Below, in pieces: positions 1-10,927 of a stretch of DNA of 64,000 nucleotides (positions are counted from its first letter, which is position 1; each line of letters starts with the position of its first letter). Under the pieces are notes generated by a model, which was not told where the DNA came from, did no database searches, and saw nothing but the letters and a program-made list of their open reading frames with translations. A program made the translations under genes and the position numbers. Source of the DNA: Alloyangia mangrovi (lineage in GTDB: Bacteria > Pseudomonadota > Alphaproteobacteria > Rhodobacterales > Rhodobacteraceae); contig NZ_NTHN02000021.1 in NCBI RefSeq assembly GCF_002300555.2, positions 20,197-84,196 of the forward strand, given 5' to 3'.

Positions 1-534
1 GTGCGCGCCTACGCCGCTCAGAACTTCGAGGTCTTCGACGCCGAGCTGGACGACACCCGTCCGGCGACCCCGACCGACCACTTCCCGGCCAATAACGGCG
101 TCGGCGCGCCCGACCTATCGCTGATGGCCAAGGCACGCGCGGGCTTCCACGGCCCTTATGGCACCGGCCTGTCGCAGCTGTTCAACGGCATGGGCGGCGC
201 CGAGTACATCGCCTCGATCCTCACCGGCTACACTGGCGAGACCAAGGTCGAAGCGGGCACCACCTTCTACGAGAACCACGCCTTCTCGACAGGCTGGATC
301 GCCATGGCCCCGCCGCTTTCGGGCGAGGACGTGGAATTCGCCGACGGTCACTCGAACGAGCTGCATCACGAGGCGCAGGACATCGCGGCCTTCCTGATGT
401 GGACCGCCGAGCCGAAGATGATGGCGCGCAAGCACGCGGGCTTCGTCGGGGTGCTCTTCCTGACGCTGCTGTCGGTGCTGCTGTACCTGACCAACAAGCG
501 CATCTGGCGCCCGATCAAGTACAAGCCGGAGTGA
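1..534 (+). CDS. petC: Cytochrome c1 of the bc1 complex, 3' part only
   Basis: This is the last 177 residues of cytochrome c1, the membrane-anchored c-type haem subunit of the ubiquinol:cytochrome c oxidoreductase. The gene starts before the window, so the CXXCH haem motif is not visible. What is visible is the motif [11 protein letters not shown], whose methionine is the expected axial haem ligand. Near the C-terminus one membrane anchor follows [12 protein letters not shown] and ends in a basic [10 protein letters not shown] tail, which is typical of bacterial PetC. A GC-rich hairpin follows the stop codon, as expected for the end of petABC. In Rhodobacter capsulatus the regulators petP and petR sit next to petABC; here they are about 55 kb away. 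Confidence 0.95.
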   Translation: MRAYAAQNFEVFDAELDDTRPATPTDHFPANNGVGAPDLSLMAKARAGFHGPYGTGLSQLFNGMGGAEYIASILTGYTGETKVEAGTTFYENHAFSTGWIAMAPPLSGEDVEFADGHSNELHHEAQDIAAFLMWTAEPKMMARKHAGFVGVLFLTLLSVLLYLTNKRIWRPIKYKPE

Positions 535-555
535 TCTTTGGCTGACGCGAAACAG

Positions 556-585
556 AAGGCCCCGCCGTTTGGCGGGGCCTTTTGC
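556..585. terminator. Terminator between petC and thiQ
   Basis: A perfect stem (AAGGCCCCGCC, loop GTTT, GGCGGGGCCTT) is followed by a short T tract on the plus strand, 20 bases after the petC stop. The genes on the two sides converge, so it may serve both strands. The minus-strand T tract is weaker. Confidence 0.8.
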
Positions 586-612
586 GTTTGGAGGGAGGGC
601 TGCGCCGTCGCG

Positions 613-1311
613 CTACTGCCCCAGGTACGCCCGCAGCGCCTCGGGAGGGGCGTCGAATAGCGCCCGCGTCTCGACCGGGGGATGGGCGAGACCCTCGGCG
701 ACCAGCACCGTCTCCTCGGCAAAACGGCGCGCGTCCTGCGGGTCGTGGCTGACCAGCAGCACCAGCGCGCCCAGCTCACCGGCCACCTCTTGCACCAGAT
801 CGAGCATCTGCACCTTCAGCGCCGGTCCCAGCGCCGCAAAGGGCTCGTCGAGCGCGAGGATGGGTCGGGCCTGCAGCAGCACCCGTGCCAGCGCCGCGCG
901 GCTTTGCTGCCCGCCCGAGAGCGCGCCCGGCTTGCGTGACGAGAGGCCGCCGAGCCCCACGCGCTCCAGCGCCGACTCGAGCTTGCGCCCCTCCGCCGCC
1001 GTCAGCCGCCCGCCGCCCGGGCGCAGGGCCAGACCTAGGTTCCGGGCGAGGCTCAGGTGCGGGAAGAGGTTGTTCTCCTGGAAGAGCATCGCCACGGGGC
1101 GCCGGTCGGGCGGGGTGGCGGTGATGTCCTGTCCCTGCCAGAGCAGACGGCCGGCCTTTGGCGTGAGGAACCCGGCGATCAGGTCGAGCAAAGTCGACTT
1201 GCCCGCGCCAGAGGGGCCGATGATCGCCACCCGGCGCCCGGGAGCGAGACAGAGGTCTGCCGAGAGGCTGTAGTCGCCATCGGTGTAGCGCATATTTTCA
1301 AGCGTCAGCAT
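613..1311 (-). CDS. thiQ: Thiamine ABC transporter, ATP-binding protein
   Basis: A 232-residue ABC ATPase that powers thiamine/TPP import together with ThiP and ThiB. Walker A is GPSGAGKST, the signature is LSGGQQSR, Walker B is ILALDEPFA, and the switch histidine is in VSHD. The length is close to E. coli ThiQ. A GTG lies 6 bases upstream, but the ATG at 1311 is better spaced from GGGGAGG and was chosen. The gene is last in the thiB-thiP-thiQ operon and overlaps the 3' end of thiP, which implies coupled translation. It is regulated by the TPP riboswitch in front of thiB. Confidence 0.92.
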   Translation of the reverse strand: MLTLENMRYTDGDYSLSADLCLAPGRRVAIIGPSGAGKSTLLDLIAGFLTPKAGRLLWQGQDITATPPDRRPVAMLFQENNLFPHLSLARNLGLALRPGGGRLTAAEGRKLESALERVGLGGLSSRKPGALSGGQQSRAALARVLLQARPILALDEPFAALGPALKVQMLDLVQEVAGELGALVLLVSHDPQDARRFAEETVLVAEGLAHPPVETRALFDAPPEALRAYLGQ

Positions 1312-2827
1312 TGGCACGGCCTCCCCGGTCGCAGAGCCAGAAGGCCCCGAAGCTGAAGATCAGGAGCAGCAGCGCCGCCCCCGCCGCTGCCTCCATCTGG
1401 TAAGAGCCCATCAGCCGGTAGACCTGCAAGGGCAGGGTCGCGCGTTCGGGATCGGCAAAAAGCGCGATGACGCCGAGATCGCCGATCGACAGCGCCGCCG
1501 TCAGCCCTGCGGCGAAGCCCAGCGGGCGGCGCAGGCGGGGCAGCAGCACCAACCGGACCCAGGCCAGCGGTGTCAGCCCCAGCGCCTGCGCCAGCCGCGC
1601 GTAGTCGGCGCGCACCGCCTCGGCCTCGGGGCGCAGGATGCGCAGGGCGAAGGGCAGGGCGACAAGCGCGTTGACCAGCGTGGTCACCGGCAGCGCCAGC
1701 GACAGGGGGTTGGCGAAAGGGCGCACGATGAGGAAGAGCCCGGTGCCGAGAACCAGCGGCGAGACCGCGAGGCCGACGAGCCCCACCCATTCGCCCCAGC
1801 GGCTCGAGAGGGGCAGCGCCCAGGCCAGGCAGAGCAGCGTCGAGGCCAGCGCCACCGTGAGCGAGTTCCACGCCGCCGCCCATGAGCCCGCGCCAAGCTG
1901 CGCCAGCCCCGGCAGGCCGCGCGCCACGACCATGCCGAGCGGGGTCAGCAGGAAAAGCGCTGCGAGGCCGATCCACACCGCGTCCATCACCCGCGGCAGA
2001 CCCGCGCGCCCGTCCCAACGCGTGACCAGCCGGTCGAGCCCCGCGCCAAAGCCGCCGCCGGTGCCGAGCCGCAGCGCCACCAGCCCCGCCGCAAGCGCAA
2101 GGCCGAGCTGGATCATCGAGAGCAGCGCCGCCCGGCCGAGGTCGAAGTCGAAGCGCACCGCCTGGTAGATCGCCAGCTCCACCGTGGTGGCACGCGGCCC
2201 GCCGCCCAGTGTCAGCGCCACGGCAAAGCTCGAGAGGCAGATGACGAAGATCACCGCGCCCGCGCCGGGCGCGATCCGCAGCAGCATCGGCAGTTCAAGC
2301 GTACGGAACATGGCCCGGGGCGAAAGCCCGAGCGAGACGGCAAGCCGGAAGCGCTCGGCGGGGATCGCCAGCCAGCCCTGAAGCAGCAGTCTCGTCGCCA
2401 GCGGCAGGTTGAAGAAGACATGCGCCAGCACCACGCCGTGCAGCCCGTAGACGCTGAAGCCCGGCAGGCCGAGCGCCCGCAGGCTGCCGTTGATCAGGCC
2501 GTTCTGGCCGAAGACCGCGATCAGCCCCAACACCGCGACGATTGTCGGCAGGATGAAGGGCGCGCCCAGCAGCGAGATCAACAGCCCGCGTCCCGGGAAG
2601 CGCCGCCGTGCCAGCGCGCGGGCGACCGGGATCGCCAGCGCCACCGAGAAGGTCGCCGAGAGCAGCGATTGCCAGAGCGTGAAGCGCAGCGCCTGCCAGT
2701 CGCCGGGGCCGAGCGCGCCCCAGCCTCCGGCACGGGCCAGCACCGCGGCGACCGGGCCGAGCACCAGGGCCAGCACCAACCCTGCCGCGATCAGCGCGGC
2801 GCCTATTGCGAGAGGCCGCGACGCCAT
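1298..2827 (-). CDS. thiP: Thiamine ABC transporter, permease
   Basis: A 509-residue permease made of two fused transmembrane halves, as usual for ThiP and FbpB-type importers. Hydrophobic segments begin right after the start (PLAIGAALIAAGLVLALVLG), and each half has an EAA-type loop; the first includes the stretch LAIPAERFRLAVSLGLSP. The open frame extends further upstream, but that extension is arginine-rich and lies inside thiB. The ATG at 2827 overlaps the thiB end by 25 bases and gives a normal N-terminus. It works in the inner membrane between the ThiB binding protein and ThiQ. Confidence 0.92.
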   Translation of the reverse strand: MASRPLAIGAALIAAGLVLALVLGPVAAVLARAGGWGALGPGDWQALRFTLWQSLLSATFSVALAIPVARALARRRFPGRGLLISLLGAPFILPTIVAVLGLIAVFGQNGLINGSLRALGLPGFSVYGLHGVVLAHVFFNLPLATRLLLQGWLAIPAERFRLAVSLGLSPRAMFRTLELPMLLRIAPGAGAVIFVICLSSFAVALTLGGGPRATTVELAIYQAVRFDFDLGRAALLSMIQLGLALAAGLVALRLGTGGGFGAGLDRLVTRWDGRAGLPRVMDAVWIGLAALFLLTPLGMVVARGLPGLAQLGAGSWAAAWNSLTVALASTLLCLAWALPLSSRWGEWVGLVGLAVSPLVLGTGLFLIVRPFANPLSLALPVTTLVNALVALPFALRILRPEAEAVRADYARLAQALGLTPLAWVRLVLLPRLRRPLGFAAGLTAALSIGDLGVIALFADPERATLPLQVYRLMGSYQMEAAAGAALLLLIFSFGAFWLCDRGGRANADA

Positions 2828-3783
2828 GCCTCGATGGCCTCGTCGCGCAGTGCGGCGGCCTCGTCCTCGGAGTAGAACAGCACCTTGCTTGGCAGCTCGA
2901 GCTCCTTGAAACCCTCGGGCCACTGGTCGTGCGGCAGGGCCGCGGGGAAGGACCAGTTGCCGGTGGCGATCATCTGCTGGAACTCGGCGGTCAGGAGGAA
3001 CTCCATGAACTGCTGCGCCAGCTCGGGCTGGTCGGTGGTGGCGAGTTTCGCGGCCAGCTCGACCATGAAGTAGTTCCCCTCGGGGAAGATCAGGGCCTTC
3101 TTGCTGTGATCGTCCTCGGCGATGATGTGATAGGCGGGAGAGGTGGTGTAGCTCAGCACCATGTCGGCCTCGCCGTCGGTGAAGAGCCCGTAGCTTTCCG
3201 ACCAGCCCTTGGTGACCGTCAGGATCTTCGGTGCCAGCTTGCGCCAGGCGTCCTCGGCCTTGTCGCCGTAGACCGCCTCGACCCAGAGCGCCATCGCGAG
3301 ACCCGAAATCGAGCTGCGTGGGTCCTGGATGACGATCTTCAGGTCATCCGGCGCGTCGAGCAGTTCGGCGAAGCTCGTGGGAGGTTCAGGCAGGCGGGTG
3401 CTGTCGTAGACGAAGGCTGTCTCGCCGTAGTTGTAGGGAAGAAAGGTGTCGTCGGTCCAGTCGATCGGCAGGGTGAGCGGCGAGAGGTCCACGCCATGCG
3501 GCGCGAAGAGGCCGCTCTCGCGCGCCCTCTTGGTCACGTCGGTGTTGAGGCCGAAGACCACGTCGGCCTCGGTCCGCTCCCCCTCGAGCAGCAGTCGCGG
3601 CAGCAGGTCTCCGGGCTTGAACTGCAGGTCGCAGCCGCAGCGCGCCTCGAACATTTCCTCGATCTTCGGGCCGGGGCCCCACTCCGAGACGACATAGTCG
3701 CCGGCGTAGACGGTCAGAACGGGTTCCTGCGCCAGCGCCGTGCTGGCAAAAAGACATCCCGCTGCAAAACTGATGGCCTTCAT
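2803..3783 (-). CDS. thiB: Thiamine-binding periplasmic protein
   Basis: A 326-residue extracellular solute-binding protein for thiamine and its phosphates. The N-terminus MKAISFAAGCLFASTALAQ is a clean signal peptide. The mature part begins PVLTVYAGDYVVSEWGPG, matching the ThiB family. The start is fixed by a TTGGAGGATGCC leader whose GGAGG serves as ribosome binding site, so the in-frame TTG at 3795 is not used. It is the first gene of thiBPQ. A TPP riboswitch lies 67 bases upstream, which fits repression when TPP is plentiful. Confidence 0.95.
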   Translation of the reverse strand: MKAISFAAGCLFASTALAQEPVLTVYAGDYVVSEWGPGPKIEEMFEARCGCDLQFKPGDLLPRLLLEGERTEADVVFGLNTDVTKRARESGLFAPHGVDLSPLTLPIDWTDDTFLPYNYGETAFVYDSTRLPEPPTSFAELLDAPDDLKIVIQDPRSSISGLAMALWVEAVYGDKAEDAWRKLAPKILTVTKGWSESYGLFTDGEADMVLSYTTSPAYHIIAEDDHSKKALIFPEGNYFMVELAAKLATTDQPELAQQFMEFLLTAEFQQMIATGNWSFPAALPHDQWPEGFKELELPSKVLFYSEDEAAALRDEAIEAWRRGLSQ

Positions 3784-3850
3784 GGCATCCTCCAAATTTG
3801 CGGCGAGAGGGTAAGATGGGCCGAAGGGCGCTGCGCCCGGGGCCGTGACC

Positions 3851-3942
3851 TTCCCTCCGCCGGTGTTAACCGGGTCAGGTTCAACGGGTTCGCGAAATGC
3901 ATCTCAGCCGGCGCTTGCGCGGACGGCACCCCGAGGTAGCGC
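3851..3942 (-). promoter_or_regulatory. TPP riboswitch (THI box) controlling thiBPQ
   Basis: Read on the minus strand, the segment has the conserved THI-box blocks in order: CTCGGGGTGCC, then GGCTGAGATG, then ACCCGTTGAACCTGA, then CCGGTTAACACCGGCG and GGAGGGAA. These are the P2, pyrimidine-sensor, P4 and P5 elements of the TPP aptamer. It precedes thiB on the same strand. The 67-base gap to the start codon leaves room for an expression platform, but I see no obvious T-tract terminator, so translational control is more likely. Confidence 0.95.
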
Positions 3943-4134
3943 AAGACCTAGCCGGGGCAGGGGCGCCTGGCAAGGTGATTTGCCCCGGGCCCGGTCTTGC
4001 GGCACGCGCGCGGGGCGAGACAATTCCCTTGAGGCGTGGGCCGCACTGGCCTAACAGACTGGCCTGAAAGGCGGGCCTGTTCGACGGGCCCCGGCAGCCA
4101 TGCGCCCCGACGGCACGACACAGGAGACCCGACC

Positions 4135-5235
4135 ATGAGCCTCAACACCTTCGGCCATCTCTTCCGCGTGACCACCTGGGGCGAGAGCCACGGTCCGGCG
4201 CTTGGCGCCACGGTGGACGGCTGCCCGCCGGGCGTGCCGATCGATGAGGCGGCGCTGCAGCAATGGCTCGACCTGCGCAAGCCGGGGCAGAACAAATACA
4301 CCACCCAGCGGCGCGAGCCCGACGCGGTGAAGATTCTTTCGGGCGTCTTCGAGGGGCAGACCACCGGCACACCGGTGCAGTTGATGATCGAGAACACCGA
4401 CCAGCGCTCGAAGGATTATTCCGAGATCGCCGCGAAGTTCCGTCCGGGCCATGCCGACATCACCTATTTCCAGAAATATGGCCTGCGCGACTTCCGCGGT
4501 GGCGGCCGCTCCTCGGCGCGCGAGACGGCGGCTCGGGTGGCGGCGGGTGGCCTCGCGCGTGCGGCGCTGGCCGAGCTGGCGCCGGGGCTGCAGATCACCG
4601 GCTACATGGTGCAGATGGGCGCGCAGGCCATCGACCGGTCGCGCTTCGACTGGGAGGAGATCGCGCGCAACCCCTTCTGGTGCCCTGACGCCGATGCGGC
4701 CGAGGGCTGGGCGGATTACCTCGACGGGCTGCGCAAGTCCGGCGACAGCGTCGGTGCGGTGATCGAGGTGACTGCGCGCGGTGTGCCCGCGGGGCTGGGC
4801 GCGCCGATTTACGGAAAGCTCGATACCGATCTTGCGGCGGCGATGATGTCGATCAACGCGGTCAAGGCGGTGGAGATCGGCGAGGGTATGGCCGCGGCAA
4901 CCCTTACCGGGTCCGAGAACGCAGACGAGATCACCATGGGGCCGGACGGGCCTGTCTACAGCTCGAACCACGCGGGCGGTATCCTTGGCGGGATCTCCAC
5001 CGGACAGGACGTGGTGGTGCGTTTCGCGGTGAAGCCGACCTCGTCGATCCTCACCCCGCGCCGGACGGTGACCGTGCGCGGCGAGGAGACGGAGATCGTC
5101 ACCAAGGGGAGGCATGACCCCTGCGTCGGCATTCGCGCGGTGCCGGTGGGTGAGGCAATGATGGCCTGCGTGATCCTCGATCACCTGCTGCTGCATCGCG
5201 GTCAGATCGGCGCGAACCGCGGACACATCGGCTGA
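4135..5235 (+). CDS. aroC: Chorismate synthase
   Basis: A 366-residue enzyme that converts 5-enolpyruvylshikimate-3-phosphate to chorismate, the last common step of aromatic amino acid synthesis. It needs reduced FMN. Family signatures are visible: [18 protein letters not shown] at the N-terminus (the first AroC motif), [15 protein letters not shown], the [10 protein letters not shown] motif, and [17 protein letters not shown] near the end. The ATG at 4135 follows an AGGAGA ribosome binding site; an in-frame extension to 4036 has no such site. It stands alone, transcribed away from the thiamine operon. Confidence 0.97.
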   Translation: MSLNTFGHLFRVTTWGESHGPALGATVDGCPPGVPIDEAALQQWLDLRKPGQNKYTTQRREPDAVKILSGVFEGQTTGTPVQLMIENTDQRSKDYSEIAAKFRPGHADITYFQKYGLRDFRGGGRSSARETAARVAAGGLARAALAELAPGLQITGYMVQMGAQAIDRSRFDWEEIARNPFWCPDADAAEGWADYLDGLRKSGDSVGAVIEVTARGVPAGLGAPIYGKLDTDLAAAMMSINAVKAVEIGEGMAAATLTGSENADEITMGPDGPVYSSNHAGGILGGISTGQDVVVRFAVKPTSSILTPRRTVTVRGEETEIVTKGRHDPCVGIRAVPVGEAMMACVILDHLLLHRGQIGANRGHIG

Positions 5236-5408
5236 GCTCGGGCGGCCAACGATCCGGTTTTGCGGTCCGGCCCGGGCGGCAGGCTTTGCCGTCCCGCGGC
5301 TGACACGCGCTGTCACGGAGGTGCGCCTCTGGGCCTGTGACGCCAACCGATTGAACGAGAAGCCTCAGGCCGACGGGGCAGGGCGCGCTCGCGGCGGAGG
5401 GGCGTGGC

Positions 5409-7289
5409 TCAGAACTCTTCCCAGCTGACGTCATCCCCGACGGCGGCGGCCCGGGCGGGCGCGGGCGGGGATGCGCGCACGCTCGGCGGCGCGGGTTCGA
5501 AATCCTCGATCGGCACCGCGAGCGGGGTGACTTCGGAACCTTCGGAGACATCGGCGCCGGAAAACCGGTTGAGCTGCGACAGGAGGCGATCGGCTTCGCT
5601 GTTGAGTTGATCGCTGGCGGTGCTTGTTTCGCCGACCATGGCGGCGTTCTGCTGGGTGACCTTGTCGAGCTCCGCGACCCCGACGTTGATTTCCTGCAGG
5701 CCGGCGGCCTGCTCCTTGGCGGCGGTGGCGATCTCGGCGACCAGGTCGGAAACTTCGCTGACGTTGCGCACGATGTCCGAGAGCGCGGTTCCCGTCTGTT
5801 CCACCAGTTGGCCGCCATCCTTGACCTGTTGCGAGCTGTTGGACACAAGCGCCTTGATTTCCCGCGCGGATTCCGAGGCGCGCTGCGCCAGGGATCGGAC
5901 TTCCGAGGCGACCACCGAGAAGCCCTTGCCCGATTCGCCGGCGCGCGCCGCCTCGACCCCGGCGTTCAGCGCGAGGAGGTTGGTCTGGAAGGCGATGTCG
6001 TCGATGACGCCGATGATCTGGGTGATCTGATCGGAGGAGGCTGCGATGGAGCCCATGGCCGCGAGTGCCTTTTCCATCACTGCGCCGCCCTCTTCGGCGC
6101 GGCGGCGACCCTCGCCGACGCGGCGGTCGGCGTCCTCAGCGCGCTCGGCGGCGGCGCGGACGCTGGAAGAGAGCTGCTCCAGCGCGGCGGCGGATTCCTC
6201 GAGTGTGGCGGCCTGCACCTCGGAGCGCCGCGACATGTCGCGGGACATGGAGGAGAGTTCCTTGGAGTTACGCTGAACCGTGTCGGCGGAGACCCGCAGC
6301 GAGCTGACCAACGTGCCGATCCCCTCGGAGAGGGCGTTGAAATCCTCGCAGAGTTGGACCGCGCTGTGATCGAGGCTACGCCAGTCTTCCGCGTCGAGGC
6401 GGTGGCTGGCATCCCCGCGCGACAGTGTCCCCATGGCGCTGCCGAGGGACTGGAAGAGGGTCAGGCGCCGATCGTTTGCGGCGCGTTCCTGCGCCGTGCT
6501 CTGGTCAGCCTGCAGCAGGCGGCCACGCAGCTCTTCGAGGTTGCGGGCGATTGAGCCGGCCTCATCGCCGCGGTGCTGACCCTCGATCTCGGACGCGTAG
6601 TCGCCCTTGGCGATGCGCTGGACCGCGGCGGCGGCGGTCTGGAACGGGCGCGCCAGCAGCTTGCCGAAGCCGATGATGCAAACGAGCGAGAGGGCCACGG
6701 CCACAGTATTGGCACCGATCAGCATGACGCGACCCGTGTCGACAGCCTCAGCGGCGCTTTGCTCGGCGCGCTTGGCATGAAGCTGAAGCTCGGTGCGCAT
6801 GGCGGAAACCTCGCTGCGCGCCTTGTCGATCGCGGGCAGCAGGACCTTGCTGATGTGGGCATCACGCTCGAAGATGGTGAAGCCGGGGATGGTTAGCGTG
6901 TCGATCTGCGGGACCAGGCCCTTGGCCAGGGAGGCGACCGCCTGAAGGCGGGTCTGGATTTCGGGGCGCCGCGCGTCGGGCGACAGGGGGGCCATGAAGG
7001 CATCGGCGTTTTGGTCCACCAGGGTCTGTATCGAGAGAAGGTTCTTGCGGAGCTCGTCGAGCGGTTCGGTGCCGCCATGTTCGTAATGCAGGATCGCCAG
7101 GCCGGAGTGGTCGATCTGCGATTGCACGGTGGTCAGCACGGCGCTCTGACGTCGCAGATCGCTGCCGAAGTCGAGACTGTCTGACATGCGCATCTGGATG
7201 AAGCCCGATGCCAGGGCGAGCGCCAGCGTCAGCAGCATGAAGACCGATCCGAGGATCAGCAATTGTACGCGGATGGTGAACCTGCTCAT
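5409..7289 (-). CDS. Methyl-accepting chemotaxis protein with CheR-tether tail
   Basis: A 626-residue transmembrane chemoreceptor. A first membrane helix ([19 protein letters not shown]) is followed by a helical periplasmic sensor of about 150 residues, a second helix ([19 protein letters not shown]), a HAMP segment and a long coiled coil. The signalling hairpin tip [20 protein letters not shown] is intact. The last five residues are SWEEF, matching the xWxxF pentapeptide that tethers CheR and CheB in other receptors. The ligand cannot be read from sequence. The start ATG follows AGGAA. No che genes are adjacent, and it reads in the same direction as putA, separated by a terminator. Confidence 0.93.
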   Translation of the reverse strand: MSRFTIRVQLLILGSVFMLLTLALALASGFIQMRMSDSLDFGSDLRRQSAVLTTVQSQIDHSGLAILHYEHGGTEPLDELRKNLLSIQTLVDQNADAFMAPLSPDARRPEIQTRLQAVASLAKGLVPQIDTLTIPGFTIFERDAHISKVLLPAIDKARSEVSAMRTELQLHAKRAEQSAAEAVDTGRVMLIGANTVAVALSLVCIIGFGKLLARPFQTAAAAVQRIAKGDYASEIEGQHRGDEAGSIARNLEELRGRLLQADQSTAQERAANDRRLTLFQSLGSAMGTLSRGDASHRLDAEDWRSLDHSAVQLCEDFNALSEGIGTLVSSLRVSADTVQRNSKELSSMSRDMSRRSEVQAATLEESAAALEQLSSSVRAAAERAEDADRRVGEGRRRAEEGGAVMEKALAAMGSIAASSDQITQIIGVIDDIAFQTNLLALNAGVEAARAGESGKGFSVVASEVRSLAQRASESAREIKALVSNSSQQVKDGGQLVEQTGTALSDIVRNVSEVSDLVAEIATAAKEQAAGLQEINVGVAELDKVTQQNAAMVGETSTASDQLNSEADRLLSQLNRFSGADVSEGSEVTPLAVPIEDFEPAPPSVRASPPAPARAAAVGDDVSWEEF

Positions 7290-7427
7290 GACCCATTCCT
7301 GCTTGAGACATGGCGCTCGGCGCGCCGGACATGTCTTGGCTAGCAGCGGGGGGTAAACAAACCCTTCGTGCGGCCGCGGATCGTCGCGAATTCGATCCGT
7401 TTCCCGCAGGGTCTCTTCGGAAAGACG

Positions 7428-7457
7428 GGCGCCCCCGCAGGGATCTGCGGGGGCGCC
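7428..7457 (-). terminator. Terminator downstream of putA
   Basis: A 13-bp perfect inverted repeat (GGCGCCCCCGCAG with its complement, 4-base loop) sits about 40 bases after the putA stop. On the minus strand it is followed by CGTCTTTCC, a weak T-rich tail. Confidence 0.65.
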
Positions 7458-7498
7458 GAGGTCACAGTGCACTTGCAGGAAGGCCTGCCGGAGTGCTT

Positions 7499-10400
7499 TT
7501 ACATATTGCCGCCGAGCAGGGCGGCGTTGCCGCCGGAGGCGGTGGTGTCGATGCAGACGTGGCGCTCGGCGCGGGCATGGCCCTTGTCCGGCGCGCCGGT
7601 AATCAGCGTCAGGATCGGCCCCTCGCGCCCGGCCAGCGCCTGGCGGTAGGCCGTGGCTTCGCCGTCCTCGCCCCACCAGAGCGCCGCCGAGATGCCCTCG
7701 AGCATGGCCAGCACCTGCGGCGCGACCTTGCCGTGGGCGGTGATCGCCACGCCGCCGAAGGCGCGGATTGCCTCGGCCTGCGCCGCGGCGGCCTCCTGCC
7801 CCGGACCCATGCAGAGCACGGGCTCGCGCGCCAGCGTCATGTACTGGTTGGCCTCGCCGGTCGGGCCGGGCAGGTCCTTTCGCTCGGGCTGCGGCGCGCA
7901 GCCGGCGCCGCGCAGCGCCTCTTCGAGCCGCGCCGGAACCTCGTCGGTGCCCCAGCTCGTGCCCGCCTGCGGCGCCGGGTGGGCGCGGAAGCGGTCGACG
8001 TAGAGCGGGCCGCCCGCCTTGGGTCCGGTGCCCGAGAGCCCCTCGCCGCCGAAGGGCTGGCTGCCGACGATGGCGCCGATCTGGTTGCGGTTGACGTAGA
8101 TGTTGCCGGCGTGGACCCGCTCGGTGACGTGCTGCACGCGGTCGTCGATGCGGGTCTGCAGGCCGAAGGTCAGCCCGTAGCCGCGCTCGTTGATCGCGTC
8201 GATCACCGCGTCCAGCTCGAAAGCCCGGAAGGTGGCGATGTGCAGGACTGGGCCGAAAATCTCGCGCTCCAGATCGTCGATGCCGCCGACCTTGATCAGC
8301 GTCGGCGCGACGAAATGGCCCTCGGCAGGGACGGCGATCTCGTGCAGCAGGCGGCCTTCGCCGCGGGCGGTCTCGACATGGGCGAGGATGCCCTCCTTTG
8401 CCTCGGCGTCGATCACCGGGCCGAGGTCGGTCGAGAGGTGCCAGGGGGCACCGGGCTTCAGCACGTCCATCGCGCCCTTGAGCATCTCGGTGAAATGCGG
8501 GGCGATGTCTTCCTGCACGTAGAGGCAGCGCAGGGCCGAACAGCGTTGGCCGGCAGACTGGAAGGCCGATTCGACGATGGCGCGCACGGCCTGTTCGGGC
8601 AGGGCGGTGCTGTCGACGATCATCGCGTTGAGACCGCCGGTCTCGGCGATGAAGGGCGTGCCCGGTGCGAGGTGCTTGGCGATCGAGCGGTGGATGATCT
8701 GCGCGGTCTCGGTGGAGCCGGTGAAGGCGATGCCCTTGACAGCCGGGTTCGAGGTCAGCGCGGCGCCGACGTCCCCGGCACCCGGCAGAAGCTGCAGGGC
8801 GGAGGCGGGCACGCCGGCTTCATGCAGCAGCCGGGTCGCGCGGTAGGCGATCAGCGAGGTCTGCTCGGCGGGCTTGGCGAGCACGGCGTTGCCGGCCGCC
8901 AGCGCCGCGGAGAGCTGGCCGGTGAAGATCGCCAGCGGGAAGTTCCACGGGCTGATGCAGGCGAAGACGCCCTGCGGCGCGGCGCCATCCGTGCGGGCAG
9001 CGTAGTAGCGCAGGAAGTCCACCGCCTCGCGCAGTTCGGCGACGGCGTCGAGTTGGGTCTTGCCGGCCTCTCGGGCGAGCAGGGCGAAGAATTCGCCGAA
9101 GTGTGCCTCGTAGAGGTCGGCAGCCTTGTTCAGGATCGCGGCGCGCTCCTGCGGCGCGGCGCTCCACGGCTCGGCGGCGGCAGCGGCGGTGGCCACGGTC
9201 TCGGCGCTGGCCCAGGTGATCTCGCCGGTCTTGGCAAGTGTCGCGGGGTTCAGCACGTCCTCGGTCGCGCCCACCGGGGCAGGGGCGGCGAGCAGCGGGC
9301 CGGCCGTCCAGATCGTCGCCTCGAAGGGCGCACGGGCGGCCTCGACGCGGGCGATCGTCGGACGGTCGGTCAGATCGAAGCCCTCGGAGTTGGCGCGCTC
9401 GGGCTGGAACAGCTCGGGGCCGCGGGTGAGACCGCGGGAGTCTTCGGCAGCGAAGGGATCGGCGGCAACGGTCTCGGGCGGCACGCTTTCGTCGACGATC
9501 TGGTTGACGAAGGAGCTGTTGGCGCCGTTCTCCAGCAGGCGGCGGACGAGATAGGCCAGGAGGTCGCGGTGTGCGCCGACGGGGGCGTAGATGCGGCAGC
9601 GGGTCTTTTCCTGCTCGTGGACGATCTCGTGCAGCCGCTCGCCCATGCCGTGCAGGCGCTGGAACTCGAAGCTGTCGCGGTCATCGCCGGCCATCTCGAG
9701 GATTGCCGCCACCGTATGTGCATTGTGCCCGGCGAACTGCGGGTAGATGCGGTCGGTCATGCCCAGCAGCTTGCGGGCATTGGCGATGTAGGAAATGTCG
9801 GTGTTGTGCTTGGCGGTGAAGACCGGGAAGTCGGTCAGGCCCATGACCTGCGCGCGCTTGATCTCGCTGTCCCAGTAGGCGCCCTTCACCAGGCGCACCA
9901 TGATCTTGCGGTCGAGCCGCATGGCGGTCTGGTAGAGCCAGTCGAGCGTCTGGCTGGCGCGCTTGCCGTAGGCCTGCACAACTACGCCGAAGCCGTCCCA
10001 GCCGGCGAGCGAGGGCGCGGCCAGCGCAGCCTCGATCACGTCGAGCGAGATGGCGAGGCGGTCGGCCTCCTCTGCGTCGATGTTGAGGCCAATCTTCGCC
10101 TTGGCGGCCATCTCGCAGAGTTCGACGAGGCGCGGGACGAGCACGCGCATGACGTCGTCATGCTGGCCTTCCTCGTAGCGCGCGTAGAGCGCCGAGAGCT
10201 TCACCGAAATGCCGGGGTTGTCGCGCAGGTCGTCGGTCGCCGCCGCCTTGCCGATGGCATTGATCGCGTCGGCATAGGCCTTGAAGTAGCGCAGGGCGTC
10301 GGGCTCGGTGCGGGCAGCTTCGCCCAGCATGTCGTAGCTGTAGGTGTAGCCCTTGGCCTCCTGCTGCGCGCCGCGCTTCATCGCACCCTGGATGGTCTCA

Positions 10401-10927
10401 CCCAGCACGAACTGCGCGCCCATCTCCTTCATCGCGCGGCTCACCGCCTTGCGGATCACAGGCTCACCGAGACGGCGCACGGCCGAGCGCAGGTGGCCGA
10501 CGGGGCCGGGGCGTTGGTTCGGGTCGAGCACCTTGCCGGTCAGCAGCAGCGCCCAAGTCGAGGCGTTGACCAGCGGCGAGGTCGAGCGCCCCATGTGCTT
10601 GCCCCAGTCCGAGGGAGCGATCTTGTCCTCGATCAGCGCATCGATGGTCTCGGCATCCGGAACGCGCAGCAGCGCCTCGGCAAGGCACATCAGCGCGATG
10701 CCCTCGTCGGTCGAGAGACCGTATTCGGCGAGGAAGACCTCCATCAGCCCGGGCTTGGCGCTGGAGCGGATGGCGCGGACCAGATCGGCGCCTTTGGCGT
10801 TGATCTTCGCACGGTCCCCTTCGCTCAGCGCGGCGAGATCGCGCAGGCGGGCGATGGTCTGGGCCTCATCGGCGTAGGTTGCGGCGTCCATCTCGGCGCG
10901 CAGGTCGGACAGGGGGTCGTAGGGCAT
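7499..10927 (-). CDS. putA: Bifunctional proline dehydrogenase / P5C dehydrogenase
   Basis: A 1142-residue enzyme that oxidises proline to glutamate in two steps. The N-terminal half is the FAD proline dehydrogenase barrel ([12 protein letters not shown] and the [16 protein letters not shown] block). The second half is an aldehyde dehydrogenase with [15 protein letters not shown], the ETGGLN glutamate and the catalytic cysteine in GQRCSALR. There is no N-terminal ribbon-helix-helix domain, so it is not a trifunctional PutA and cannot repress its own gene. The C-terminal tail of over 100 residues fits the longer non-DNA-binding type. The start follows GGAGA. The Lrp-type gene putR is divergent, the usual alphaproteobacterial control. 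Confidence 0.96.
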   Translation of the reverse strand: MPYDPLSDLRAEMDAATYADEAQTIARLRDLAALSEGDRAKINAKGADLVRAIRSSAKPGLMEVFLAEYGLSTDEGIALMCLAEALLRVPDAETIDALIEDKIAPSDWGKHMGRSTSPLVNASTWALLLTGKVLDPNQRPGPVGHLRSAVRRLGEPVIRKAVSRAMKEMGAQFVLGETIQGAMKRGAQQEAKGYTYSYDMLGEAARTEPDALRYFKAYADAINAIGKAAATDDLRDNPGISVKLSALYARYEEGQHDDVMRVLVPRLVELCEMAAKAKIGLNIDAEEADRLAISLDVIEAALAAPSLAGWDGFGVVVQAYGKRASQTLDWLYQTAMRLDRKIMVRLVKGAYWDSEIKRAQVMGLTDFPVFTAKHNTDISYIANARKLLGMTDRIYPQFAGHNAHTVAAILEMAGDDRDSFEFQRLHGMGERLHEIVHEQEKTRCRIYAPVGAHRDLLAYLVRRLLENGANSSFVNQIVDESVPPETVAADPFAAEDSRGLTRGPELFQPERANSEGFDLTDRPTIARVEAARAPFEATIWTAGPLLAAPAPVGATEDVLNPATLAKTGEITWASAETVATAAAAAEPWSAAPQERAAILNKAADLYEAHFGEFFALLAREAGKTQLDAVAELREAVDFLRYYAARTDGAAPQGVFACISPWNFPLAIFTGQLSAALAAGNAVLAKPAEQTSLIAYRATRLLHEAGVPASALQLLPGAGDVGAALTSNPAVKGIAFTGSTETAQIIHRSIAKHLAPGTPFIAETGGLNAMIVDSTALPEQAVRAIVESAFQSAGQRCSALRCLYVQEDIAPHFTEMLKGAMDVLKPGAPWHLSTDLGPVIDAEAKEGILAHVETARGEGRLLHEIAVPAEGHFVAPTLIKVGGIDDLEREIFGPVLHIATFRAFELDAVIDAINERGYGLTFGLQTRIDDRVQHVTERVHAGNIYVNRNQIGAIVGSQPFGGEGLSGTGPKAGGPLYVDRFRAHPAPQAGTSWGTDEVPARLEEALRGAGCAPQPERKDLPGPTGEANQYMTLAREPVLCMGPGQEAAAAQAEAIRAFGGVAITAHGKVAPQVLAMLEGISAALWWGEDGEATAYRQALAGREGPILTLITGAPDKGHARAERHVCIDTTASGGNAALLGGNM

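Noticed and set aside
5236..5408. Possible RNA element between aroC and the chemoreceptor gene
   Set aside because: Only short GC-rich inverted segments are visible, with no T tract, known aptamer motif or promoter-like box.
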